Assembly: GCA_037039685.1 (NCBI GenBank)
Contig: JAWNGF010000015.1
Location: 201,001-265,000 of the forward strand
DNA length: 64,000 nucleotides
Origin: Ceratobasidium sp. AG-K
Taxonomy: Eukaryota > Basidiomycota > Agaricomycetes > Cantharellales > Ceratobasidiaceae
Reading direction: 5' to 3'
Shown here: positions 30,725 through 42,737 of the stretch, one piece after another
Numbering within the stretch: position 1 is the stretch's first letter
How the letters are laid out: every line of letters starts with the position of its first letter
Translations under genes and position numbers: made by a program
Notes under the pieces: model-generated
The model's database searches: none
Told to the model about the DNA's origin: nothing
Seen by the model: the letters and a program-made list of their open reading frames with translations, nothing else

Positions 30725-33700
30725 CGTAGAGGGCAAAAAAGATTTAGAGCATAGAGTTGAGGGTGTTTCTTGGAATAGTAGCAAATTTTGCAAGTGACAC
30801 TACTGGTTTCGCCGCCTCTGCCTTTTATCCTCCCTGGAGCGTAGTTAGATGGCGTGGGAGCCTCGGGGTGTCGGCGTAGAAGGTCCTTGATGATCTTTGA
30901 AAGGTGGCCAAAATCTTCCGCCCTTTGTTCTGTGTCTTCTTCACTTCCATAACCCTTCCATCTGACCCTGTAAAAAAGACCGTCCTTTGTCTCTTTCCAG
31001 TCCAAAATCTTATCTACTTCGTATTCTTCCTCTCCTTCTTCCGTTATGATCGGCGGTGGTCGGGGTTGGTTACGGCTGAATTCAGTGTCTCCTTTGTAAG
31101 GGCTCAGCAGATCAATGTGGAAAACAGGGTGCACCCTCATTGTTGCCGGTAAATCCAGCTCATAAGCGTGTGACCCTATCTGTCGCTTCACAACAAATGG
31201 CCCGTGCTTTTTGTTATCCAGTTTCTTAGATGGTCTCTTTGTCTGAATGTTCTTTCCCAACAGCCAAACTAGATCTCCTTCTTGGTACTTGTTCTTCGGA
31301 TCTTCTTCTGGGAGCCTTTGGGTTTCCATTGATGCAATCGCTTCGTCCCGGATTTTACGCCATTTTCCTGTGATGTTGTTTGCTTCTGGAACCGCTGATT
31401 CTTCTGTTGAGATGTTCCACAGTGGTTCCCTTCCGTAGACAATTTCGAAAGGGGAACTACCTGTTACGCGGTGCTTCTGTAGATTATAGCTAAATTCCGC
31501 AATTGGTAACAAGTCCGCCCAATCATCCTGCCGGTAGTTGACAAACGATCGTAGCCAGCCTTCCATCCATTGATTGATTCTCTCCGTTATTCCATCTGTT
31601 TGGGGGTGGTAGGCAGTACTGAAACCTGGGCTAGTTCCAATTTTCTCATAGATGGCTTTCATAAGTTTGGAATTGAAAGTAGTCCCTTGGTCTGAGATTG
31701 TGCTCTTTGGAAAACCGTGCAGTTTCCAAACATTTGTGATGAAAAGATTTGCAAGGTCGCTTGCCGTGTGAGATTCTCTACAGGGTATGAAGTGCGCCAT
31801 TCTTGAGAATCGGTCCACCACCACTAAGATGCTATCCGATCCCCTGGATTTTGGTAACTTCGCTACGAAGTCAAACGCTATGTCTTCCCACGGTCCTTTT
31901 GGAATTTCCAGAGGCTTGATCGGGACTATTGATTTCGATCCCTTTGTCCGTTGGCAGGTCTCGCATGATTCCACGTATCTGTTTATGCTTTGCTTCATTC
32001 CTGGCCAGAAGTATCTTCTTGCTATTAGTTCCAGAGTTCTAGCCTGTCCTTGATGTCCTGCGATTTTTGAGTCGTGATGAACTCGCATGATGGCCAGTCT
32101 GGATTCCTTATCTTCTGGCACGTATATCCTTCCCTTGAACCATAATAGTCCCTCCTTGAAATCATAATCTTTTGCGCTGTGTTGTAAGGCTCTTGGTAGC
32201 GTTTCCCTTGATTTGCAGATTTCTTTGATTTGTGTCAATCCTTCATCCGTTTCCTGAGCCTCCTTGATAGTCTCTATGATGTTTGTGTCTACTTGTCCCA
32301 TAAATCCTTTGAACCTTTCAACAGATATCATTACTTGTTCAGGCGTCGGGATATCTTCATGGTCTGACCGTCTTGACAACAGGTCCGGTTTTGATGACAG
32401 GATGCCAGGGCAATATATGATGTCAAAGTTATAGGAAGCAAGCAATTGGTGCCATCTTGCGTGTCGACGGTTGAACGTTCTTGCTTCCTTCCAGAATTGT
32501 AGGTTCCTATGATCGGTGTAGATGGTGATAGGGTCCCTTGTTCCTTCAAGGTATAGCCTCCAATGTGTTAAAGATTCTACGATAGCCATAAGTTCTTTAT
32601 CATGGACGTCGTAGTTGAGTTGAGCTTCATTGAAAGACTTTGAAAGGAAAGCAATAGGGTGCAGGTAGCCATCGTCTTGCCTTTGCGACAAGATTGCTCC
32701 CATTGCTACTCCACTTGCGTCTGTTTCCAGGAAAAACGGTTTGTCAGGGTTTGGATGTCGTAGAGTGGGTTCCTTGCTGATTTCTGTTTTTAGGGCCAAA
32801 AATGCTTCCTGCTGATCGTTTCCCCATTCCCATTTGTTCTCCTTTCTTGTCAAGGTTGTCAGGGGTTTTGCTAATCGGCTGAAATTTGGTACAAATCTTC
32901 GGTAAAAATTTGCGAATCCTAGGAATGCTTGAACTTGCTTGACCGTTCTTGGTTCCTTCCATTCCTTTATTGCCCTTACTTTTTCTTCCTCCATAGAGAT
33001 GCCTGAATCGCTGATTCCGAGTCCAGTATATGTCAATTTGGTGACGAAGAATTCGCATTTTGGAAGCTTTGCAAAAAGATTTTCCTCCAGCAAGATCTTC
33101 AGTACTTTTCTGACATCCACGGTATGTTGGCTTCTGTCCTTAGAGAAGACTAGGATGTCGTCAATGTATACTATGACGCATATATCGATAAGATCATGGA
33201 AAATGTGATTCATATATCTTTGGAAGATGGCGGGCGCATTTTTTAGCCCAAAAGGCATGACGACGTATTCGAACAGTCCTTCCTTTGTTCTGAAAGCTGT
33301 CTTCCATTCGTCGCCTTCCCTAATTCTGATATTGTTGAAACCCATGCGTAGATCAATCTTGGAGAAAATCTTTGCGTCCTTGATTTTATCCAGGAGGTCT
33401 TCCATTAGGGGCATTGGGAATCTGTCGTCTTTTGTAATGGCGTTTACCCCTCTGAGGTCTTGAAAGAGTCATAGTTGGCGAACTGCCCCTGGATTTTTTG
33501 GATCGATCGGTTTTTTGACAAAGAAACAAGGTGATGCAATGGGTGATTTGCTTGGTCGAATCTTTCCCACCGCGATTTCTTCATCCAGGTATTCTCTTAG
33601 AGCAATAGATTCTGCTGGAGAAAGTGGGATAGGTCTGGCTGGTTTCGGAAGTTCAGCTCCTTCCTTGAAGTCGATGGCGCAGTCATATGGACGATGATCC

Positions 33701-34203
33701 GGGATTCTCTTGAATTTTTCTTCACTGAAGACGTCGGCAAATTCCTTGAATTCCTCGGGCAGATCGTCTATTGAGGCTGTCCTTGCTTGAATGGGTTCTG
33801 TCCGCCATGATATGTGCTTTGTTTTCCAATCGATGACAGGGTTTGATTCCTCTAACCATTCCAATCCCAAGATAAGTTTAGTTTCTCCAGTAGGCATAGC
33901 GAAGAAGACTTGTTTGAAGGTTCTTCCTTCTACCTCTAGTTCCAGCTTAGCTTTGAAGCGTATTTGGTGGGAGAGTTCCTTCCCCTGGATGCCAATCACT
34001 TTTCTAGGAGTGGAAAGTTCCATGAGTGGAATGTTGTTGGATCGAGCCCACAAGATGTCCAAGAAGTTCTTTGATGCTCCGGAATCGATGAGAGTAGGGA
34101 TAGTTTCTGTGATTCCGGCAACGTTTGCGTAAACAATGGTAGATTCATTTGTCGCTCTAAAGTACATTGTTTCTGTTGCCGGTTTTTTGGTCTCTCCACA
34201 CAC
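30289..34203 (-). pseudogene. Element B pol: protease, RT, RNase H, integrase, chromodomain; one TGA
   Basis: A single frame in the -1 phase relative to gag. In order: protease (TLIDSGASKNFLDILWA), RT (KIFSKIDLRMGFNNIRI, VMPFGLKNAPAIFQR, VYIDDILVFSKD), RNase H (FFLETDASGVAMGAILSQ, DKELMAIVESLTHWRLYL, YTDHRN), integrase zinc site (HHDSKIAGHQGQ..CETCQRTK), catalytic core (IAFDFVAKLPKS, ISDQGTTFNSKL, HPQTDGITERINQW) and C-terminal chromodomain (EVDKILDWKETKDGLFYRVR, RWKGYGSEED). TGA at 33469-33471 interrupts the RT; element A has CGA-compatible arginine there (PELRLVQH). The frame stays open about 170 codons past the chromodomain, overlapping ORF3. Confidence 0.92.
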
Positions 34204-34230
34204 AGTTAGAGGGAGACCCCTTCTTTTCCC
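34189..34230 (-). promoter_or_regulatory. -1 ribosomal frameshift signal of element B (gag/pol)
   Basis: Minus strand G GGA AAA in the gag frame (34230-34224), spacer gaagg, then GGTCTCCC pairing with GGAGAGACC (34189-34197) with one bulged A. The gag stop TAA lies in the loop. The pol frame is open through the site in the -1 phase. Confidence 0.75.
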
Positions 34231-36205
34231 GAGTCTTCTATGATTGTTGCCTCCCTTCCTTTAACGCTAGGTTCCGTCGTTATCCATTCCTTGGACGGGC
34301 ATTTGAATGAACGGTGTCCTTCTTGTCCGCACTTCAGGCAGCGGTTGGTTGCTATCCTTGCTTTGTATACTTCGTCAGGCAGCCGCTTTGTAGAGGATTG
34401 TCTGTTGGTGGTTGGCTGGGCTGCCTTCTTCCCTGTCGAGGTCTTGATTTGTTGCAATTTCTGGTCAATAGAGATTGCGATTGAGATCCACCGGTCAAGG
34501 GAAAGTTCTCGTTCTGTCCCATCTTCATTGATCAGGGTCAGTTCAAAGCGAGCTAGTTCGGTCTTGACTTCTGACTTCAACCCTTCCTTGAATTGGTTGA
34601 TCAGAGCTTCCTGTCCCCAATTTACGTCTACCAGGAGATATCGGAACTCCGAGGCATATTTTGCTACAGAGTTGTTCTGCTTGCATTTTCGGATATCTGA
34701 TTCGGCTTTCGCTTTTTTGTTGGGGTCGCTGAACTGTTCCATGAAGTGTGCCTTGAAACTTTCCCATGAGGCAAGGTTTTGGTTGTTTTCCCTTTGGTTG
34801 AGTGATCGTAAGAGTACTTGTGCCCAGTGAGTGGCAGCTTTGTTCTCGGATTTGAAATTTGCTAGGGCTTCGCGGATCCTTTCTTCGCTGGAAGTGTATT
34901 GGTCGCCTAGGCGTAGAAAATAGCTTTCCATTTGTGTGATGAACATTTTGGCACCTTCCCCTTTCTTTCCGTCAAAGGCTTCTGGACGGGTTACTTTTGG
35001 ACGACGTGGTCCACTACCGGTGTTTGGATTTTCGGTTAGCCGTTGGATTCTTAATTCTAATTCGTCGATCCTGGTAGATTCCGCGTCTGGATGAGGTGGA
35101 GAATTTGATCGCCTAGAGGGGATTCCGTGCAGGGATGCTGCGTCCATTTCTTCTCGCATATTGTTGATGGTTTGCTGTACTTCCGTAATTTTGGTAGTGA
35201 AGGAGGCTCCCTCTTGTCGTAAGGTTTCTAGTCCTTGTGTGACTGCCTCATTCCATTCGAGTTGTGCTTGTCTGGTAGTGTTGAGTTCTTTGCGTACGTT
35301 ATTCACTAGTCCTTGGGTGTTGGTAACTTCATTTCGAAGGCGGGTTACGTCTTGACCGACTAGAAAGGAATTATGTTCGCCATTTCTTGCCGAGTTTAGA
35401 ATGTCTGTCAGGGTTCCTTGTAGGGTGTTGATGGAGTTGTTAAAGATTTGCTGGTTGTTTGCTAGAACCTGAGTGGCTTGTTCTAGACCACTAAGCCTTT
35501 GATCTATAGTGACTCTCATTCCATCTATAACCCTAAGGGTAGCGTTGTGTCTTCCTTCTAGAAGGTCGTCTAGGTCATCTAAATTGCTGATTACAGTCCT
35601 GCCGCTAGAACTGGAACTTGAACTTGAGCTCCCTGGATCTCCGGCGCCTTGTTGTACCGTGCCTGATTGCTCGGAGTAACCCTGTGGGATATATGGTGGT
35701 GCTGGAATCACCGGTGTGACTGGTTGGGAAGCCACTGGAATTGGTCCTGCGTTGGTGATGGTTCCTCCAATTTGAGGAACTGTAGGGACATTAGGAACGT
35801 GTGGTGTGGGGGGGGGTCTGATGGGGACAAGCGATACACCCCCATGGGCTTCGGGTTGGGGAGAAAAAACTGTCTTCTGTTTCCTAGCGGCCATAAGGGA
35901 CGTGATGGCCCTGGAGTTGCAGTTGGAATACGAATTACAGCTGGAGTAGGGTCGTTTGTGAGATCTCCTGGTTCTCTATTCGTGATAGTGGGTTCTTCCT
36001 CTTGTACTGTTGTCATGTCAGGAATGCCAAAAGCTCCCGGCATCGATGTTTGACTTTGGGGGCGTGATTGGGCAGGACCTCCCGCTTGAGTTTGTGCAAT
36101 ATCTTGCTCGTTTAGTGATCCTGTGGGTCTTGCTGCCCGACTGGGTCCTCTCCTTGTTGATATCACAGATGAGGGACGTGACCCTCCATCTTCTTGAATA
36201 GACAT
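34206..36205 (-). pseudogene. Element B gag, one frameshift near 35880
   Basis: Starts MSIQEDGGSRPSSVISTRRG at 36205. The frame shifts near 35880 in a run of six A/T bases, then continues to the stop at 34206-34208. The C-terminal part has coiled-coil (TLQGTLTDILNSARNGEHN), the capsid-type gag domain (MFITQMESYFLRLGDQYTS, ASWESFKAHFMEQFSDPNKK) and one zinc knuckle CLKCGQEGHRSFKC. Gag builds the virus-like particle. Intact length, judged from element A, would be about 663 residues. Confidence 0.9.
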
Positions 36206-36220
36206 GTTTGTGTGTTGTTA

Positions 36221-36232
36221 AGCTTGTTTTGT
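36221..36232 (-). promoter_or_regulatory. Self-priming primer-binding site of element B
   Basis: Minus strand ACAAAACAAGCT, two bases inside the 5' LTR, is the exact complement of AGCTTGTTTTGT in the LTR R region about 31-33 nt after TATA. No tRNA-type TGG start is present. Confidence 0.8.
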
Positions 36233-36234
36233 AA

Positions 36235-36689
36235 TGTTGTAAGCTTCTTCTTGGTGGCTATAAGACAAGCCGCGATGGAGAGTGGACGGCACTAAGACCT
36301 AAGTGACCTCTTGAACCGCAACACACTTAAGTGTCTGTAGGCTCTTGAGGGTAGGGGTGGTTCTAAGTGTCACTCAAAAGGGATGTTTTGACGAGACAAA
36401 ACAAGCTGGGGTTACCAGGCTTGTTGGTCCTCTATATAAATACCAGAAGTGGCCGAGTCATACAAGGCGCAGCCACATGAGTCATACAGTCTACCAGTCA
36501 GGAGTGTCCATGTGAGTCATGCTGTATGAACAGACATGACTCGTACAAAGCACAGCCGCGTTACACAATGTAACAGAGTAACCACAAGAAGGTGGCAACG
36601 CGGCAAACGGAAGCGAGAACGTAACGTACAGAAGGAGACAGGAGGGCGAGACAACAGGCGAGTCCGATGGAGTGAGCTAGCTCACGACA
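36235..36689 (-). repeat. 5' LTR of element B (455 bp)
   Basis: Partner of 29464-29918. The seven differences are g/a or c/t at CpG positions, for example cgtac/catac and ccgcg/ccatg. Confidence 0.93.
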
Positions 36690-36694
36690 CCAGC

Positions 36695-37236
36695 TCGACC
36701 TCCTTCCATCGCAACAAGTCCGCTTCCTTCTCCTGCCACCAGAATGGCTTCCATTCAAACTTCTCCCTTTGGTATTGTCCCTGCTCCATCCTCCAATCCG
36801 CCAAGTCTGCTTCGAAGTTCTTGTCCCATGTGTTGCCCCATCAAGGCCTCAGAGTAGGAGGGCGGCCTTCGTATCCTGGAACCCATTCGCTGCTGTAGGC
36901 TCCTTCTTGTCCCCATTCGACCACCCCGAGCTTGTGCATGGATAGCAGAACGGCCTCGGACACCTGGAAGGCTGTGCATCCTCGGCATACGTAGATGTCC
37001 TTTTGTTGGAGTTGCATGCGCGTTGGCCATTTTTTGCCGACCCATTTGAACTCTCCCAGGTCGGAGTGCAGGATGTCGTCGGAGGCACGGAATTGAAGCC
37101 GCCCTGGACTCTGCTGGGACCTTTTGAAGACGTAGAGGGCTGCTCCCGAGTCGAGGACGCGGGCCGTATGGAAGGCTGGCCCGTCGAGAACGCGGACAAG
37201 GTTGTTGGTAATAGTGGCATGGGTGACGGCGGGCAT
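36695..37236 (-). pseudogene. N-terminal part of element A ORF3, nonsense codon at 36841-36843
   Basis: Starts MPAVTHATITNNLVRVLDGP and follows element B and D ORF3 to PTLRP, where a TGA replaces CAA (D) or AGA (B); CGA is the likely common ancestor. The frame then continues to the B insertion at 36694 with EADLADWRMEQGQYQREK-type sequence. The remainder is at 29196-29463. The gene is therefore both nonsense-mutated and split. Confidence 0.8.
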
Positions 37237-40200
37237 AGTGTGCAAAAGAGGTTTAGGGTGTTGAGTGTGTAGAGTGAGTTGGAATGTGAGCAAGTTCTGC
37301 AAGTTGTGTTGTCGTCCCGTTCCGCCCTCCCTTTAATACTTTTTGTCTTGTAGTTTGACGGTGTTGCGGCATTTGGGAAATCCTTCAAAAACTTCCTCAT
37401 TATTACTCCAAGGTGGCCAAAATCCTCTGCCCGTTGTTCTGTGTCTTCTTTTTCATCATAACCCTTCCATCTAACCCTGTAGAACAACCCGTCCTTTGTT
37501 TCCTTCCATCCCACAATTTTCTCCACTTCGTATTCTTCCTCTCCTTCTTCTGTTGTGATTGGCGGTGGTCGGGGTTGGTTTCTGTGAAAGTTCTCGTCCT
37601 TTTTGTATGGGCTAAGAAGATCGCTGTGGAACACAGGGTGTATTCTCATGGTTTTTGGAAGCTCCAATTCATAGGCGTGGCTTGATATGATTTTCTTGAT
37701 CTTGAAAGGACCGTGTTTCTTGTTGTCAAGTTTCTTGTTGGGACGGTTTGTCTTTATGTTTTGTCCGTAAGGCCAGACAAAGTCGTCCTCTTTGTATTTT
37801 GGTTGGTGTTCCACTGTGTCATTTCTTCTGTGCCATTCCATAGCTGCTTTTGCTTCGTCCCATACTTCCTGCCAGTTGTTTGCTTTCTTATTTGCTTCAG
37901 GAATCGTGGTAGCTTCTCTTAGAACATTCCATAGTGGTTCTCTGCCGTTGACAATCTCGAATTGGGTTTTTCCTGTGATCCCATGTCGCTGGTTGTTGTA
38001 ACAGAATTCTGCAATAGGAAGCAGTTCGGCCCAGTGGTCTTGCCTGTAGTTAACAAATGTGCGAAGCCATGCTTCTATCTACTGGTTTATTTGTTCCGTT
38101 ATTCCGTCTGTTTGTGGATGATATGCCGTGCTGAACGTTGGTGTTGTTCCAATTTTTTGGTAGAGGGCCTTCAGGAACTTGCTGTTGAAAGTTGTTCCTC
38201 TGTCCGAAACTGTACTTCGTGAGAAGCCGTGTAATCTCCAAACGTTCTTCAGGAAAAGATCGGCAAGTTGATCTGCTGTTGTTGATTCTTTGCAGGCTAT
38301 GAATTGTGCCATGCGAGAGAACCGATCCACCACCACTAGAATGCTGTCATTGCCTTGTGATTTTGGGAGTTTTACAATGAAATCGTATGCAATATCCTCC
38401 CATGGACTGTTTGGAATCTCGAGTGCTTTCAGTGGTACTTGGCTTTTTATTCCTTTTGCCCTTTGGCATTGCTCACAAGAGTCAACGTATTTGTTTACTG
38501 TTGCCTTGAGTCCAGGCCAGTAGTATTTTCTTGAGATTAGCTCCAGCGTTTGGGCTTGACCCTGGGGCCCTGCTATTGGTGAATCGTGGTGTAATCTGAG
38601 GATTTTTAGCCTAGTGTCTTTGTCTTCTGGCACATAGATTCTCCCATCTATCCAGAGCAGGTCTTCCTTGAAGTTGTAGTTCCTAATTCCTTGTTGTACT
38701 GATTTGGGTAGGGTTTCCTTCTCTTTGCACAATTCTATGATCTTCCTGATGCTCTTGTCTTTGGTTTGTGCTTCCCTAATGTCTGCAATGATGTCTGACT
38801 TGATTTCTCCGGCGAATCCTTTGAACTGTTCCTCCTTGATCATAATTTGCTCTGCTGTTGGTATTTCACTATGATCCGCTCTTCTGGACAGTAGGTCTGG
38901 CTTTGTTGACATTTTCCCGGACGGTAAACTATTTCAAAGTTGTAGGAAGCCAGGATTTGATGCCATCGAGCGTGACGTCGGTTAAACATAGTTGCCTTCT
39001 TCCAATATTGCAGGTTACGGTGATTGGTGTAGATTGTTATCGGCTCTCTTGTTCCTTCTAGATGCAATCGCCAGTGTTTTAGTGATTCCACAATTGCCAT
39101 CAATTCCTTGTCGTGAACGTTGTAGTTCATTTGTGCAGCGTTGAAGGATTTTGATAGGAAAGCGATGGGGTGTAAGTAACCGTCGTCTTGTCTTTGAGAG
39201 AGTATTGATCCCATAGCAACGCCACTTGCGTCGGTTTCCAATATGTAAGGTTTTGTTGGGTCTGGATGTCGCAGTAGTGGTTCCTTGCATATTTCCTTTT
39301 TCAGGTTATCGAAAGCCTCCTGTTGTTCTGCCTCCCATTTCCATTTCTGATCCTTCCTTGTTAGAATGGTTAAGGGTTTTGCCAGGCCGCTAAAGTTTGG
39401 TACGAATCGCCTGTAAAAGTTTGCAAATCCTAGGAAGGCTTGGACCTGTTTCACTGTCCTTGGCTCCTTCCATTCCTTGATTGCTTTGACCTTTTCCTCC
39501 TGCATTGATATTCCTTCCTCGCTGATATTTATTCCTGTGTAGACAAGTTTCTTGACAAAGAATTCGCATTTTGGGAGTTTTGCAAAGAGGTTGTTGTCTA
39601 ACAGGATTTTGAGTACCTTGCGAACGTCCTCCACATGCTGGTTTCGGTCTTTGGAGAAAATCAATATGTCATTGATGTAAACAATGACACAGATGTCAAT
39701 AAGGTCATGGAAAATATGATTCATATATTGTTGGAATGTTGCCGGCGCGTTTTTCAATCCGAAAGGCATGACAATATATTCGAAGAGGCCTTCCTTGGTT
39801 CGGAATGCTGTTATCCATTCATCTCCTTCTTTGACTCGGATGTTGTTGAGCCCCATACGCAAGTCTATTTTAGAAAAGATTTTTGCGTCCTTGATCTTGT
39901 TGAGAAGATCTTCCATTAGTGGCATAGGGAAGCGGTCGTCCTTTGTTATTTCGTTGATCGGGCCAAAGTGTTGAACCAACCTGAGTTCTGGAGGTTTCTC
40001 CGGGTTTTTTGGGTCTAGTCCCTTTTTGACAAAGAAGGTTGCTGTGGCTACTGGTGATTTGCTCGGTCGGATTTTGCCTGCCGCTAGTTCCTCATCTAGG
40101 TACTTTCTGAGGGCTATGGATTCTGCTGGTGAGAGTGGGATTGGCCTAGCCGGTTTAGGGAGTTCTGCTCCTTCCACCAGATTGATGCAACAGTCGTATG

Positions 40201-40714
40201 GACAATGGTCCGGTATTCGTTTAAATTTTTCCTCGCTAAAGACTTCTGCATAATCTTTGAATTCTTCGGGTATGTCTTCGATTTCTGCGGCTTTTCCAAG
40301 GATGTTGTCTGGCCGCCAGGAAATTTCTTTTGATAGCCAATCGATTATTGGATTGGCTTCCTCTAGCCATTCTAGCCCCAGAATCAAGTGTGTATCTCCA
40401 GTAGGCATGGCAAAAAGGTTTTGCTTGAAGTTTTTGCCATGTAACTCAAATTCCAGATTTGCTTTGAATCGGATTTGATGTGACAGTTCCTTCCCTTGGA
40501 TTCCAATTATTTTTCTAGGTGTAGCCAGTTCAATTAGAGCCACATTGTTTCTTCGTGCCCAAGTGATGTCGATGAAGTTCCTTGATGCTCCTGAGTCGAT
40601 GAAAGTAGCGATGGGTTCCGTGATTCCAGTAATATTTGTGTAGACAATTGTTGATTCGCTAGTAGCTCTAAGGTACATTGTTTCCATCACTGGTTTGTTG
40701 GTCTCTCCACACAC
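36849..40714 (-). pseudogene. Element A pol, frameshifted, with two catalytic aspartates replaced
   Basis: Protease (TFIDSGASRNFIDITWA), RT, RNase H, integrase and chromodomain (EVEKIVGWKETKDGLFYRVR) in the order seen in B and D. Lesions: the RT box reads VYINDILIF instead of YIDD (codon at 39671-39673); the RNase H box reads IYTNHRN instead of YTDHRN (39023-39025); a one-base deletion near 38925 shifts the frame; TAG replaces TGG at 38079-38081. Both Asp to Asn changes follow a codon ending in C, so CG to CA explains them. The pol frame also runs past the chromodomain into ORF3. The product would be inactive even without the frameshift. Confidence 0.9.
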
Positions 40715-40741
40715 GGTTAGAGGGAGACCTCGCCTTTTCCC
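40700..40741 (-). promoter_or_regulatory. -1 ribosomal frameshift signal of element A (gag/pol)
   Basis: Minus strand GGGAAAA (40741-40735) in phase G GGA AAA, spacer ggcga, then GGTCTCCC pairing with GGAGAGACC (40700-40708). Spacing and pairing are identical to those in B and D although the spacer bases vary. Confidence 0.75.
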
Positions 40742-42708
40742 GACTCGGGTTCTTCTTCAATTTTTCCTTCCCTTCCTTTGAGGTTAGGCTCCTCCTTTTT
40801 CCATTCCTTCTCCGGGCACTTGGCAAGCATGTGTTTGTTTGATCCGCATTTCAGGCAGCGTTTCGAGGAAATCCTAGCCTTGTAAACTTTGTCCGGAAGT
40901 CTTTTTGTAGAGCTAGGGGATGCTGTTACTGTCTTCTTCCGCGTCGTGTTCTTGATTGCTTGTAGTTTCTGATCAATAGAGATTGCAATTGATATCCATT
41001 GGTCAAGGGATAGTTCACGTTCTGACCCATCTTTGTTGATTAGGGTTAGTTTGAAACAAGCTAGTTTGGTTTTGACTTCAGGCTTCAACCCTTCCTTGAA
41101 TTGGTTGATCAGAGCTTCCTGTCCCCAGTTTACGTCTACCAGAAGGTATCGGAATTCCGAAGCGTAGTTTGCTACCGAGTTATTTTGTTTGCATCTTTGG
41201 ATGTCCGATTCGGCTTTAGCTTTTTTGTTAGGGTTGCTGAACTGTTCCATGAAGTGTGCTTTGAAACTCTCCCATGAGGCGAGATTTTGGTTATTTTCTC
41301 CTTGGTTAAGCGATTGTAAGAGCACTTGTGCCCAGTGGGTGGCAGCTCTGTTCTCGGATTTGAAGTTTGCTAGGGCTTCGCGGATCCTCTCTTCGTCGGA
41401 AGTGTATTGATCGCCTAGACGTACGAAGTAGCTCTCCATTTGCATGATGAACAATTCAGCGCCTTCTCCTTTCTTTCCGTCAAAAGCTTCCGGACGAGTA
41501 ACCTTGGGACGACGTGGTCCACTACCAATGTTTGGGTTCTCAATCAGTCGTTGGATTCTCAGTTCTAATTTGTCGATCCTGGTAGATTGTGCGTCAGGAT
41601 GTGATGGGGAGTTTGATCGCCTAGACGGAATCCCGTGTAGGGATGCTTCGTCCATTTCTTCTCGCATATTGTTGATGGCTTCCTGAACTTCAGTGATTTG
41701 GGTAGTGAAGGAGGTTCCTTCCTGTCGTAATGTTTCTAGTCCTTGTGTTACTGCCTCGTTCCATTTGAGTTGCCCTTGTCTAGTAGTGTTGAGTTCTTTG
41801 CGTACATTGTTCACAAGTCCTTGAGTGTTAGTAACCTCATTTTGAAGGCGGGTTACGTCTTGACCAACTAGAAAGGAATTATGTTCGCCATTTCTTGCCG
41901 CATTCAGAATGTCCGTCAAGGTGCCTTGTAGGGTGTTGATGGAGTTGTTAAAGATTTGCTGGTTGTTTGCTAGAACTTGTGTGGCTTGTTCTAGGCCGCC
42001 AAGCCTTCGATTGATAGTGACTCTCATTCCATCTATGACCCTAAGGACAGCGTTGTGTCTTCCAGCTAGAAGATCGTCCAGAGCGTCTAGATTACCGATT
42101 CCGGTCCTGCTGCTGGAGCTGGGACTTGAGCTTCCTGAATCGCCGGCGTTTTGTTGTCCCGGAATCGATTGTTTGGAGTAACCCTGTGGAACATATGGTG
42201 GTGCTGGAATCGCTGGTGTGACTGGGTGGGAAGCCATTGGAATTGGTCCTGCGTTGGTGATGGTTCCTCCAATTTGAGGGACTGTAGGAACATTGGGAAT
42301 GTGTGGTGTAGGAGGAGGTCTAATGGGAACGAGCGACACACCCCCATGAGCTTTGGGTTGGGGAGACAAGAACTGTCCCCTAGGTCTTAGTGGCCACAAG
42401 GGACGCAATGTGCCTGGACTTCTGGTCAAAATACAAATTACAGCTGGAGTAGGGTCATTCGTAAGATCTCCTGGTTCTCTATTTGTGATAGTGGGTTCTT
42501 CTTCCAGTACCGTTGTTATGTCGGCAATGCCGCAAGCTCCCGGCATTGATGTTTGGCTTTGGGGACGTGATCGGGCAGGCCCTCCCGCTTGAGCTTGTGC
42601 AATATCTTGCTTGTTTAGTGATCCTGTGGGCCTTGCGGCTCGACTGGGTCCTCTTCTTGTTGATATAGTGGATGAGGGACATGATCCTCCATCTTCTTGA
42701 ATAGACAT
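40717..42708 (-). CDS. Element A gag, 663 aa, uninterrupted
   Basis: Starts MSIQEDGGSCPSSTISTRRG at 42708, 29 bases inside the LTR end. A proline-rich N-terminal third (IRPPPTPHIPNVPTVPQIGG) is followed by a long coiled-coil around TRLQNEVTNTQGLVNNVRKE, the capsid domain (LFIMQMESYFVRLGDQYTS, ASWESFKAHFMEQFSNPNKK) and a single zinc knuckle CLKCGSNKHMLAKC near residue 630. It packages element RNA in cytoplasmic particles. It is the only full-length gag of this family in the window and the reference for lesions in B and D. Confidence 0.92.
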   Translation of the reverse strand: MSIQEDGGSCPSSTISTRRGPSRAARPTGSLNKQDIAQAQAGGPARSRPQSQTSMPGACGIADITTVLEEEPTITNREPGDLTNDPTPAVICILTRSPGTLRPLWPLRPRGQFLSPQPKAHGGVSLVPIRPPPTPHIPNVPTVPQIGGTITNAGPIPMASHPVTPAIPAPPYVPQGYSKQSIPGQQNAGDSGSSSPSSSSRTGIGNLDALDDLLAGRHNAVLRVIDGMRVTINRRLGGLEQATQVLANNQQIFNNSINTLQGTLTDILNAARNGEHNSFLVGQDVTRLQNEVTNTQGLVNNVRKELNTTRQGQLKWNEAVTQGLETLRQEGTSFTTQITEVQEAINNMREEMDEASLHGIPSRRSNSPSHPDAQSTRIDKLELRIQRLIENPNIGSGPRRPKVTRPEAFDGKKGEGAELFIMQMESYFVRLGDQYTSDEERIREALANFKSENRAATHWAQVLLQSLNQGENNQNLASWESFKAHFMEQFSNPNKKAKAESDIQRCKQNNSVANYASEFRYLLVDVNWGQEALINQFKEGLKPEVKTKLACFKLTLINKDGSERELSLDQWISIAISIDQKLQAIKNTTRKKTVTASPSSTKRLPDKVYKARISSKRCLKCGSNKHMLAKCPEKEWKKEEPNLKGREGKIEEEPESGKGEVSL

Positions 42709-42723
42709 GTTTGTATGTTGTTA

Positions 42724-42735
42724 AGCTTGTTTTGT
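42724..42735 (-). promoter_or_regulatory. Self-priming primer-binding site of element A
   Basis: Minus strand ACAAAACAAGCT, exact complement of the LTR R sequence AGCTTGTTTTGT, two bases after the LTR end. Confidence 0.8.
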
Positions 42736-42737
42736 AA

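Larger units (their letters stand above)
29464..36689 (-). mobile_element. Ty3/gypsy chromovirus 'element B', complete, 7226 bp
   Basis: Two 455-bp LTRs (29464-29918 and 36235-36689) flank gag, pol and ORF3 on the minus strand. The target duplication CCAGC is perfect (29459-29463 and 36690-36694) and lies inside ORF3 of element A. The LTR pair differs at seven positions, all at CpG. Gag has one frameshift and pol one TGA. Confidence 0.96.
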
